Below, in pieces: positions 1 to 5,841 of a stretch of 13,429 nt of DNA (position 1 is its first letter; every line of letters begins with the position of its first letter). Made by a program: the position numbers and the translations under genes. Source of the DNA: Candidatus Roizmanbacteria bacterium UBA6242. Lineage in GTDB: Bacteria > Patescibacteriota > Microgenomatia > UBA1406 > GWC2-37-13. The notes beneath the pieces are model-generated. The model made no database searches. It worked only from the letters and a program-made list of their open reading frames with translations, and was not told the origin of the DNA. Location of the stretch: positions 1 through 13,429 of the forward strand of contig DJWA01000003.1 of NCBI GenBank assembly GCA_002440905.1, written 5' to 3'.

Positions 1-851
1 CTTATAAGTCCGGGGTGGGTGGCATAGAGGGCGTCGGTTAACACCTGTACGTCAAACTTAACGTAGTGCTTCATCGCCGTGTTTATGGTGTGGCCGGAAA
101 TCTCCGCTATCTTGGGTATCATCGACTCACCTCCTGTGACGTAACAGGCGGTAATCATGGAGTAGCGGAAAGAGTAAGAGGTGAAGTGGCCCTTTAATTT
201 AAGTACTTTGCACCGGCGCTTGATCTCCGAGTTTAAGGACTGCTCCTGGAGTCTTCCATGTGAGGAGCCGAATACGTAATGGTGGGGGAACCTCTCTAGC
301 TTATCAAGTAAGCGTCTCACTTCGGGGACTATGGGGACTCTCATATGCTTACCAGTTTTTGCTCTGTAGTATTCAAAGTGGGTAAGGTTATCGTTCTCCC
401 ATTTCAAGTGTGTTAAATCAACAGGCGGCATACCTGAAAACCTCATTAAGGTTAACGCTGCCCCGTATCTTAAATTGGTGGCTCGTTCGTCACGTCTTGC
501 TATGTAGACCTCACAAATTGCCCTCATCTGGCGATCAGAGAGCATATCCCCCAGAGGCTTGGTGTCCGACTCCATCACTTTGTACCCCTTGTAGTTATCA
601 AGGATGTCCGTTTTCATGTAGTGGGCGACAGTCTTGAGGACTCCGAGGTACTTATTAAGAGTTGAGGATTTGAGACGCTCTTCCGTCCTCAACCTGTTCA
701 AAAACACCCTCACGTTCTCACGGGTAAAATCTATTACATTAAAAGTACGTGTTATCTTGCTGTAACGTGACTTAAAAACACTTGAAGGCTTCGATCCGAG
801 TTCATCTGTCAGATATAGTGTTACCTCTTCCAACGAGGGAAAGTTCCCCAT
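1..851 (-). CDS. Tyrosine recombinase/integrase, C-terminus cut by the window edge
   Basis: Reading the minus strand from the ATG at 851 gives an open frame of 283 codons that leaves the window at position 1 without a stop. The N-terminal ~95 residues look like a SAM-like core-binding domain, followed by a catalytic domain. Visible catalytic-box residues are Lys in KTGK (165-168), Arg229 in YSFRY, His254 in SGH and the likely nucleophile Tyr263 in KHYVKF. Two expected residues are changed. The first Arg, normally in a TGLR-type motif, is Pro142 (SGMPPVDL, codon 428-426), and the His of HxxR is Tyr227. The family cuts and rejoins DNA during integration or chromosome dimer resolution; whether this protein is active is doubtful. 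Only about 20 residues follow Tyr263, so little of the protein is missing. No attachment site was recognised beside it. Confidence 0.85.
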   Translation of the reverse strand, partial: MGNFPSLEEVTLYLTDELGSKPSSVFKSRYSKITRTFNVIDFTRENVRVFLNRLRTEERLKSSTLNKYLGVLKTVAHYMKTDILDNYKGYKVMESDTKPLGDMLSDRQMRAICEVYIARRDERATNLRYGAALTLMRFSGMPPVDLTHLKWENDNLTHFEYYRAKTGKHMRVPIVPEVRRLLDKLERFPHHYVFGSSHGRLQEQSLNSEIKRRCKVLKLKGHFTSYSFRYSMITACYVTGGESMIPKIAEISGHTINTAMKHYVKFDVQVLTDALYATHPGLI

Positions 852-863
852 AGAATCAGTTAG

Positions 864-891
864 ATTGTACTACTAATATGCGCTAAATCAA
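864..891 (-). promoter_or_regulatory. Putative promoter of the recombinase gene
   Basis: On the minus strand, TTGATT (891-886) and TACAAT (869-864) are separated by 16 nt. This predicts a start near 857 and a 5' UTR of about six bases before the ATG at 851. The rest of 852-998 contains no gene that I can support. Confidence 0.4.
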
Positions 892-998
892 CTGTATCGT
901 AAAATACACTTGACAAACAAAATAGTCGGGTGTACCATTAAATTATTGACAATTTATCTGCGTTAACGAAGCTACTCACAGCTTGAGTCTCTCCGGAC

Positions 999-1589
999 TC
1001 ACATTTCTTTTTCAACATCCTCACCTCCAGTTTTCCGAATAAGCATCTCAGTTTTGTCATCACTTGAGATCATTTGGGGAATATTAATGAGCTTAGCTTC
1101 CTTCATAATAAGTCCGTCCAGGATTTCTTTAAGTTTAAAAGCGTCGCTCTTCCAAAGATCTCTTAGTTCAAAAGAAGTTAGCGGTAGTACTTTCCTTAGG
1201 ATTGTAATCGAAGCAAAAAAGGGCCCGGAATACATCCTAACACTGGCGATATCTTTAATCGGGAGCATCTCCGTCCATCCAGTTGAAAAAAATGTCTTTC
1301 TTACGATATAAAAATTTTTTTCTTGGACTATATAACGGTCGGGGAAAAATTGGAAAGGGAATACCGATTTCGTGGTGAATAGGACCGGATTTCGGCTAAT
1401 TATGCCACCCGTATCCAAATCCTTCTTAAATACCGGCACTATGTAGTTGGCGATGAGTACAGAAATCAGAATCAGAATAGCCAGGATAATAAAATACACA
1501 AGGTTAATGCTTTCGAAAAACAAAAATACGGCCGCTAGCAAAAGAAGCAATGAAGCAGAAAGCGCAATAATTTTCTTGGCTTTTTTCAT
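999..1589 (-). CDS. Membrane protein with two N-terminal helices and a PH-like cytoplasmic part
   Basis: I do not recognise a named family. From the ATG at 1589 the protein is 196 residues. Residues about 6-26 and 29-52 are strongly hydrophobic, consistent with a transmembrane hairpin. The soluble remainder has the alternating pattern of a small beta barrel followed by an amphipathic helix (around FELRDLWKSDAFKLKEILDG), which resembles bacterial PH-like membrane proteins; that assignment is an inference. The start is ambiguous. The frame stays open upstream to TTG codons at 1613 and 1598, and GAGGTG sits about seven bases before the TTG at 1598, the only good Shine-Dalgarno match I saw in the window. 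The ATG at 1589 is kept as the conservative choice. The gene is divergent from the lysozyme-like gene at 1677. Confidence 0.7.
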   Translation of the reverse strand: MKKAKKIIALSASLLLLLAAVFLFFESINLVYFIILAILILISVLIANYIVPVFKKDLDTGGIISRNPVLFTTKSVFPFQFFPDRYIVQEKNFYIVRKTFFSTGWTEMLPIKDIASVRMYSGPFFASITILRKVLPLTSFELRDLWKSDAFKLKEILDGLIMKEAKLINIPQMISSDDKTEMLIRKTGGEDVEKEM

Positions 1590-1612
1590 GTCAGTCAACT
1601 TAAACCACCTCA

Positions 1613-1641
1613 AGTCTACCAGATTTAAATAAAGCCATCAA
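1613..1641 (-). promoter_or_regulatory. Putative promoter of the two-helix membrane protein gene
   Basis: TTGATG (1641-1636) and TAGACT (1618-1613) on the minus strand are 17 nt apart. The -35 abuts the -35 of the divergent plus-strand promoter at 1642, so the two polymerase sites are back to back. The -10 matches the consensus at only four of six positions. Confidence 0.35.
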
Positions 1642-1677
1642 TTGACTTTATCTGGCGCCTCATTTATAGTTAAATTA
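1642..1677 (+). promoter_or_regulatory. Leaderless promoter of the lysozyme-like gene at 1677
   Basis: TTGACT (1642-1647) and TATAGT (1665-1670) are spaced by exactly 17 nt, each one mismatch from the sigma-70 consensus. Six bases separate the -10 from the ATG, so the predicted transcription start coincides with the start codon. No Shine-Dalgarno sequence is present. Confidence 0.65.
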
Positions 1678-2270
1678 TGTTTAAAAAAATCCTCATATTG
1701 GGGGTTGGTTTTTTTGTATTGGCTGCCCTAAATATTTTTCTTATTCAAAAGGCATATGCTATAAACCAAAAGCAGTCGGATGTCGACCGGATTTTGGCCG
1801 AAATTTCTCAGAATACCGGAGGAAACCGACAATTTCAGTTGGCCGCACATCCCGAGGTACAGGGACTCCAGACAGACATTACAGTCGCCGACAGTCGGGT
1901 TGCCAATCTTAAGGCGTTTTTCAGGAAATACAACTCTCCCTTATATAACGAAGCCGAAATTATCGTTAAAGTATCGGACGAATACCAGTTCGATTACCGG
2001 CTTCTCCCGGCAATTGCAATGCAGGAATCAAACCTTTGTCGTGTCATCCCATACGAATCCCACAACTGTTGGGGGTGGGGTATATACGGGACAACGGTTA
2101 CAAGATTCGATTCCTATGAAGAGGCTATAAGGACCGTCGCCAAAGGCATCAAAAAAAATTATATCGACCAAGGACTCATTACCGCTTCAATGATCATGAA
2201 GAAATACACACCCTCATCTAACGGGAGTTGGGCGTACGGAGTCAACACCTTCTTAAAAGCGCTTGAATAA
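1677..2270 (+). CDS. Secreted lysozyme/glucosaminidase-like protein, paralogue 1
   Basis: A 197-residue protein with an N-terminal hydrophobic signal or anchor (residues 5-28, ending AYA), so probably exported and acting on the cell envelope. The core (about 80-197) resembles the small lysozyme-fold glucosaminidase or transglycosylase domains common in CPR genomes. LLPAIAMQES places a candidate catalytic Glu at 117; then come the SHNCWGWG loop (128-135), the FDSYEEAIRTVAKGIKKNYI helix region and a C-terminal WAYGVNTFLKAL helix. It shares this architecture with the protein at 5118-5684 (YNSP, LLP-IA-ES, N-GWG, EAI-TV, NYI), so the two are paralogues. Expected role is peptidoglycan remodelling, but the substrate is not proven. 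The start is set by the promoter geometry. The antiporter gene follows 35 bp downstream. Confidence 0.75.
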   Translation: MFKKILILGVGFFVLAALNIFLIQKAYAINQKQSDVDRILAEISQNTGGNRQFQLAAHPEVQGLQTDITVADSRVANLKAFFRKYNSPLYNEAEIIVKVSDEYQFDYRLLPAIAMQESNLCRVIPYESHNCWGWGIYGTTVTRFDSYEEAIRTVAKGIKKNYIDQGLITASMIMKKYTPSSNGSWAYGVNTFLKALE

Positions 2271-2291
2271 TCGGCTGTGGTATTTTAGAAT
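2263..2291 (+). promoter_or_regulatory. Putative promoter of the antiporter gene
   Basis: TTGAAT (2263-2268), inside the end of the preceding gene, and TAGAAT (2286-2291) are spaced by 17 nt. The predicted start near 2298 gives a 5' UTR of about eight bases without a ribosome binding site. Confidence 0.4.
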
Positions 2292-2305
2292 TTAATCTTC
2301 AAAAA

Positions 2306-3589
2306 ATGGACATTTTAACAATCACTGCCGTTTTAGTTTTCGTTTTTAGCTACCTTTTGATCACCCTTGAACATAAAATTCGCTTAAATAAGTCCGCGGT
2401 CGCTCTGTTTACCGCCGGATTTCTTTGGCTCATAACGGCAATTGCCGTAAGGTCAAAAGAAACACTATCGCACGCACTTGAAATTGCCGGAGCCGACATT
2501 TTCAATATCGTCATATTCCTTCTTGCGGCAATGACTTTAGTCGAAATTTTAATTCACTATAATTTTTTTGACTTGATTAGACTTCGACTTCTTAAAATGA
2601 GGCTAAACGATAAAAAGCAATTTTTTGTAATTGGGACGCTTACTTTTTTTCTTTCGGCACTACTTGACAATTTGACGATCAGTATTGTTATGACTCAGAT
2701 CGCCAGAAGATTTTTCAAAAATGAAAACCTATTGGTCGCGGCCGCGGGTATTGTCGTACTGTCAAATGCTGGAGGCGCTTGGTCTCCAATAGGAGACGTC
2801 ACAACCATTATGATATGGCTCGCCGATAAGTTTAGCGCAATGGAAGTCATAATTTATGGTTTTCTTCCATCTTTTGTACTTGGCGCGATCGCCTTAGTGA
2901 TGCTGGGAAACCAAATTAAAGGAGTCAGCACTGATGATAAAACAGAAACAAGAGATGTAAAATTGACTAGAGGCGAAAAGCTCATAATATCGATGACGCT
3001 TGTGAGCTTCATGCTTCCTTTAGTAATGAATTACTTCGGTCTTCAGCCTTATATTGGTCTTCTTTTTGGTCTTGGGATTGTATGGATTCTAATAGAATAT
3101 GCTCAGATCCGGTCACTTGTAAAAACTCATCTTGAAGGGGATATTGATAAACTGGTTAAAAAGGTCGATATCGGCTCTTTGAAGTTTTTCATAGGAATAC
3201 TTCTATCGGTAGCCGCCCTTAATACCTTAGGGGTTTTGGAGAGCATATCTGAACTACTTTTCGGAGCAAATCAGGAAACATCGAGGCTTATAATTGGTAA
3301 TGTTATTCTGGGATTATTATCGGCAATTGTCGACAATGTCCCGCTCACAGCGATTGCTATCGACATTATCAAAACCACCGACCCAAATATGTGGGTTCTT
3401 CTTGCCATTACTGCCGGAACCGGTGGATCGCTTCTTCTAATAGGGAGCGTTGCCGGTGTTATTGTTATGGGTATGATTAAGGAGCTAAACTTTGCGAAAT
3501 ATTTCAAAATCGCTTTCATGCCTGCCCTCGTTGGATATGTTGCTGCTGTTGCCGTGTGGGGAGCTCAATATTACCTTTTATTGAATTGA
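2306..3589 (+). CDS. nhaD: NhaD-type Na+/H+ antiporter (ion transporter superfamily)
   Basis: A 427-residue, very hydrophobic protein with about 11-12 predicted membrane helices. It carries the two inverted-repeat signature regions of NhaD/ArsB-type carriers. In the first half are LLDNLTISIVMTQIARR and SNAGGAWSPIGDVTTIMIW; in the second half are SAIVDNVPLTA and GTGGSLLLIGSVAGVI. The paired DN-T/P motifs and the G-G-SPIGD / GSLLLIGS re-entrant loops are where this superfamily binds ion and substrate. NhaD proteins exchange Na+ or Li+ for protons at the cytoplasmic membrane, for pH and sodium homeostasis. A related organic-anion or arsenite carrier is the alternative, but the motifs fit NhaD best. 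The last 12 bases overlap the convergent DUF5660-like gene, and no obvious intrinsic terminator lies between them. Confidence 0.82.
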   Translation: MDILTITAVLVFVFSYLLITLEHKIRLNKSAVALFTAGFLWLITAIAVRSKETLSHALEIAGADIFNIVIFLLAAMTLVEILIHYNFFDLIRLRLLKMRLNDKKQFFVIGTLTFFLSALLDNLTISIVMTQIARRFFKNENLLVAAAGIVVLSNAGGAWSPIGDVTTIMIWLADKFSAMEVIIYGFLPSFVLGAIALVMLGNQIKGVSTDDKTETRDVKLTRGEKLIISMTLVSFMLPLVMNYFGLQPYIGLLFGLGIVWILIEYAQIRSLVKTHLEGDIDKLVKKVDIGSLKFFIGILLSVAALNTLGVLESISELLFGANQETSRLIIGNVILGLLSAIVDNVPLTAIAIDIIKTTDPNMWVLLAITAGTGGSLLLIGSVAGVIVMGMIKELNFAKYFKIAFMPALVGYVAAVAVWGAQYYLLLN

Positions 3590-4180
3590 CCTGGCAGACT
3601 GTAGTTCCTGGGAAAGCGAATATTGGGTACCGGACTTCTTGCTTCTTGTTGAGAACAACGAGCCTCTTTTTTTCTTTTTAGACACCATTGCGTCAAGCCA
3701 TGTTCTTGATTCACCTACTTTTGCCCTCAGATGTCTTATGACGTTCAACACAACCTCGAGAAAACGAACGTGGTAAATACCCGGTTTCTCAGGAAGATCG
3801 TTTAAGGTCAGTTTTTCGACGTCCTTTACCTCGTTTAAAAGAGCAGAATTATCTTTTTTAAGGTAATCAATCTCTTTTTTGATAAGATCCGTAAGTTCGG
3901 CGATCTTTTGCTTGATTAAGGTAGTCTCCGAATATTCCGTATAGGAGAAGAGCTTGAAATCCTTTTTACCGGTTTTCTGTTTTGTTTCCAACGCCTGCGA
4001 CTTAAAAGACTCGTTATCGTCTTCTTCTGTCGTGCCGAAAAACTGGTCGAGCATCCCTCCTCCAATTGAGGAGACGCTGTCGAATGTGTTTTTCACGGTC
4101 GAAGAACCCAGATCTCTCAGAGTTTCTAATGGGTTTTTGTTGCTGTTTACATTACCGGATTTGCCGGATGACTTTTGCAT
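3578..4180 (-). CDS. Conserved CPR protein of unknown function, DUF5660-like
   Basis: A 200-residue soluble protein. Residues 1-75 are low-complexity and polar (Ser, Asn, Gly, acidic) and probably disordered. Residues 85-125 form a predicted charged helix or coiled coil. The C-terminal part carries PEKPGIYHVRFLEVVL (130-145), IRHLRAKVGESRTWL (148-162), a basic SKKKKRG patch and SGTQYSLSQEL (183-193). From memory this pattern matches the DUF5660 family of CPR bacteria; I could not verify that. No function is known to me. The basic patches would allow nucleic-acid or membrane contact, but that is speculation. It has its own consensus promoter with the predicted transcript starting at the ATG, and it converges on the antiporter gene with a 12-bp overlap. 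Confidence 0.75.
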   Translation of the reverse strand: MQKSSGKSGNVNSNKNPLETLRDLGSSTVKNTFDSVSSIGGGMLDQFFGTTEEDDNESFKSQALETKQKTGKKDFKLFSYTEYSETTLIKQKIAELTDLIKKEIDYLKKDNSALLNEVKDVEKLTLNDLPEKPGIYHVRFLEVVLNVIRHLRAKVGESRTWLDAMVSKKKKRGSLFSTRSKKSGTQYSLSQELQSARSIQ

Positions 4181-4216
4181 GCCACAATTATACTACAGGA
4201 TATTAATCTATGTCAA
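4180..4216 (-). promoter_or_regulatory. Consensus leaderless promoter of the DUF5660-like gene
   Basis: Minus strand: a perfect TTGACA (4216-4211), an 18-nt spacer and a perfect TATAAT (4192-4187). Six bases then lead to the ATG at 4180, so +1 is predicted at the A of the start codon. No Shine-Dalgarno sequence is possible in such a transcript. Confidence 0.75.
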
Positions 4217-4245
4217 GTCGGGAGCATTTTAGCCTCAATTCTGAC

Positions 4246-5112
4246 TTAAAGACCCAAGAGGAAGTCGATCGCTTTCTGTTTTCGAAGAATCGATGCGTAG
4301 TAGTAGCTATTTGTCACCGCCATCTGCTTTTCCTTTTCGTCCTTAATATTAGCAAATATCTTGTCAAGATCAGCCTGTTCCACTTTTATACCTTCCTTAT
4401 CGGCGACTTCGGCCAGAAGGAATTCAAGTTTATAAGTGTCTTCAATCTCACGTTTGAACTGAGCTTTTATCGTGTCCATTGTCAGGTTTTTAGACTTCAG
4501 ATATTGGTCAACCGTCAGGCCAATCTTCTGTACATCATCAACTAGCCTTGACAATCTGTGGCTAAGCTCGCTTTCGAGTATAAGGTCTGATATTTCTATT
4601 TTCGCGGTCTTTAAAAGAGCCTCAAGCACATGGTTGACCATGTGGCTTTTCTCAGCCTCAGGGTCGGGTTTTGGTCCTTTGTCTTTTCCAGGCACCCAAA
4701 TATCTTCCTTTTTATGGGCATTTTTAGCCTCCTTGATGGCGTCCTTATATTTACCCAAGTCAACCATAGGTTTTTCCGGTAACGTCATTTTTATTTCCCA
4801 ATCTTCATTTTCTTTGGCCTTGGTCAATTCAACCTTAGGTGACATGACCGGCTTCAAACTCTCCTTTTTTAGTACTGCCTCATATATTTTAGGTAGTATC
4901 ATGTTGACCATTTCCTGATAAACAGCCTCGTCTTTAAGGTGTTTCTGGGCAATCGTCTCCGGAACCTTACCTTTTCTAAAGCCCTCAACCGTCAGTTCTG
5001 ATTGAAGCTTAGTAAAGGCTTCTTTTTTGCCTACTTTTATATCTTCAAAGGGGATAGTCAGTAAGATTTCTACGGTATTTCTTGGCAACCTGTTGATTTT
5101 ATGAGTATACAT
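4246..5112 (-). CDS. tig: Trigger-factor-like ribosome-associated chaperone lacking the PPIase domain
   Basis: A 288-residue protein; trigger factor is usually about 430. Residues 1-115 form the ribosome-binding domain with the signature VEGFRKGKVP (42-51), which docks on ribosomal protein uL23 near the exit tunnel. After MTLPEKPMVDLGKYKD the sequence passes through a lysine-rich linker straight into the helical chaperone domain (around VNHVLEALLKTAKIEISDLILESEL to the end). The FKBP-like prolyl isomerase domain normally in between is absent. PPIase-less trigger factors occur in reduced genomes; here the frame is intact, so this is architecture and not damage. The gene starts five bases after the stop of the lysozyme-like gene on the same strand, so they probably form an operon, with an additional internal promoter. 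Confidence 0.85.
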   Translation of the reverse strand: MYTHKINRLPRNTVEILLTIPFEDIKVGKKEAFTKLQSELTVEGFRKGKVPETIAQKHLKDEAVYQEMVNMILPKIYEAVLKKESLKPVMSPKVELTKAKENEDWEIKMTLPEKPMVDLGKYKDAIKEAKNAHKKEDIWVPGKDKGPKPDPEAEKSHMVNHVLEALLKTAKIEISDLILESELSHRLSRLVDDVQKIGLTVDQYLKSKNLTMDTIKAQFKREIEDTYKLEFLLAEVADKEGIKVEQADLDKIFANIKDEKEKQMAVTNSYYYASILRKQKAIDFLLGL

Positions 5113-5117
5113 ACAGA

Positions 5118-5684
5118 TTACAATTGTACAGGAAAACTCTCCGTATACAAGGATAATTTATCTTCCTCTTTTTGAAACTCCTTCATAAACCACTTGATTT
5201 TTCCAGCCCAAGTATTTCCTTCGCAGTATATGGCTCCAATCTCATCGATGGTTGTGGCGCCGCGATTAATATAGTTATTTCTCAATCCAGATCCGACGGT
5301 GTCAATAGCCTCGGACCAGTCATCAAACATTATAAGGCCACGACCCCATCCGAAAGGGTTATTTGAGTTCGGATATATGAATCTTCCGAATGTAGATTCC
5401 AACCCAGCAATAGATGGTAAAAGGTAACAGTCGAGTGTATATTTTTTACATGTGACCATAAAACTATCTACCTCGTCGACCATAGGGGAGTTGTATCTTT
5501 CTAAAACGGCTTTAATAGCCAGCCTTTTTTTGAAATCGGCAGCTTCTTCAATGGCACGTTTATTGGCCCTGAAATTTAATGACAGAGCGGCCGAATCGCC
5601 GGCAATGGCGGCAGCCTCAACCCGTGAGGTCATCGCGAAGAATAATAGACCTGTAACAAAAATTAGTTGGACTATTCTTTGCAT
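5118..5684 (-). CDS. Secreted lysozyme/glucosaminidase-like protein, paralogue 2
   Basis: A 188-residue protein from the ATG at 5684. The frame is open to a TTG at 5708, but that codon lies at the loop edge of the leader hairpin, so ATG is preferred. Residues 3-25 are a signal peptide ending VEAAA. The lysozyme-like core runs from about residue 55: ERYNSP, CYLLPSIAGLES with candidate catalytic Glu96, PNSNNPFGWGRG (105-116), WSEAIDTVGSGLRNNYINRG (123-142) and NTWAGKIKWFMKEF. It is a paralogue of the protein at 1677 and likely acts on peptidoglycan outside the membrane. It is the first gene of a probable pair with trigger factor. Its expression appears to be gated by a terminator-like hairpin in its own 5' leader. 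Confidence 0.75.
   Translation of the reverse strand: MQRIVQLIFVTGLLFFAMTSRVEAAAIAGDSAALSLNFRANKRAIEEAADFKKRLAIKAVLERYNSPMVDEVDSFMVTCKKYTLDCYLLPSIAGLESTFGRFIYPNSNNPFGWGRGLIMFDDWSEAIDTVGSGLRNNYINRGATTIDEIGAIYCEGNTWAGKIKWFMKEFQKEEDKLSLYTESFPVQL
5123..5150 (-). promoter_or_regulatory. Putative internal promoter for the trigger-factor gene
   Basis: Minus strand TTGTAT (5150-5145), 16-nt spacer, TACAAT (5128-5123), lying in the end of the upstream gene. The predicted start is near 5116, about four bases before the ATG at 5112. Confidence 0.4.
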
Positions 5685-5734
5685 AAAAAAAATCCTAAAG
5701 CTTTTCAAGAAAAATCTGAAAAACCTTAGGATCT
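5685..5734 (-). terminator. Terminator-like hairpin filling the whole 5' leader of the lysozyme-like gene (candidate attenuator or short RNA)
   Basis: Reading the minus strand from the predicted +1 at 5734, the arm 5732-5717 (ATCCTAAGGTTTTTCA) pairs with 5707-5692 (TGAAAAGCTTTAGGAT) over 16 consecutive base pairs, two of them G-U. The loop is nine bases (5716-5708). The arm's last T and seven more (5691-5685) form a T-tract that ends at the ATG at 5684. It points along the gene's own transcription, so it can only act on this gene's message or on antisense transcription from the mtaB side. A terminated product would be about 50 nt. Confidence 0.7.
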
Positions 5735-5740
5735 GAAAGT

Positions 5741-5769
5741 ATTATAGCATATAACTATAGGTATGTCAA
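5741..5769 (-). promoter_or_regulatory. Perfect-consensus promoter upstream of the leader hairpin
   Basis: Minus strand TTGACA (5769-5764), spacer of exactly 17 nt, TATAAT (5746-5741): both hexamers and the spacing match the sigma-70 consensus. The predicted start is near 5734, two bases before the hairpin. Confidence 0.75.
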
Positions 5770-5827
5770 GGTGATATCTTATAGATCTTATAATCCAGTA
5801 TTAGTCATGTATTTGATAAATCAAAGG

Positions 5828-5841
5828 TATAATAATAGACA
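5828..5841 (+). promoter_or_regulatory. -10 element of the mtaB gene
   Basis: TATAAT at 5828-5833 lies eight bases before the ATG at 5842, predicting a start at about 5840 and an essentially leaderless transcript. No convincing -35 is spaced correctly. A second TATAAT at 5789-5794 could give a longer leader. Confidence 0.45.

Noticed and set aside
852..998. Integration attachment site next to the recombinase
   Set aside because: No direct repeats, tRNA fragment or inverted core was recognisable. The only tRNA, at 7140, is complete and far away.
984..1010. Hairpin TGAGTC/GACTCA with a T-rich tail as a plus-strand terminator or small RNA end
   Set aside because: The stem is only six pairs, the T-run is interrupted (CATTTCTTTTT), no plus-strand gene ends here, and the right arm is the coding end of the minus-strand gene. 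TTGACA at 910 and 946 has no good -10.
5706..5708. TTG start for the minus-strand lysozyme-like gene
   Set aside because: It lies at the edge of the hairpin loop in the leader and would put the hairpin arm into the coding sequence. The ATG at 5684 directly follows the T-tract and begins a normal signal peptide.
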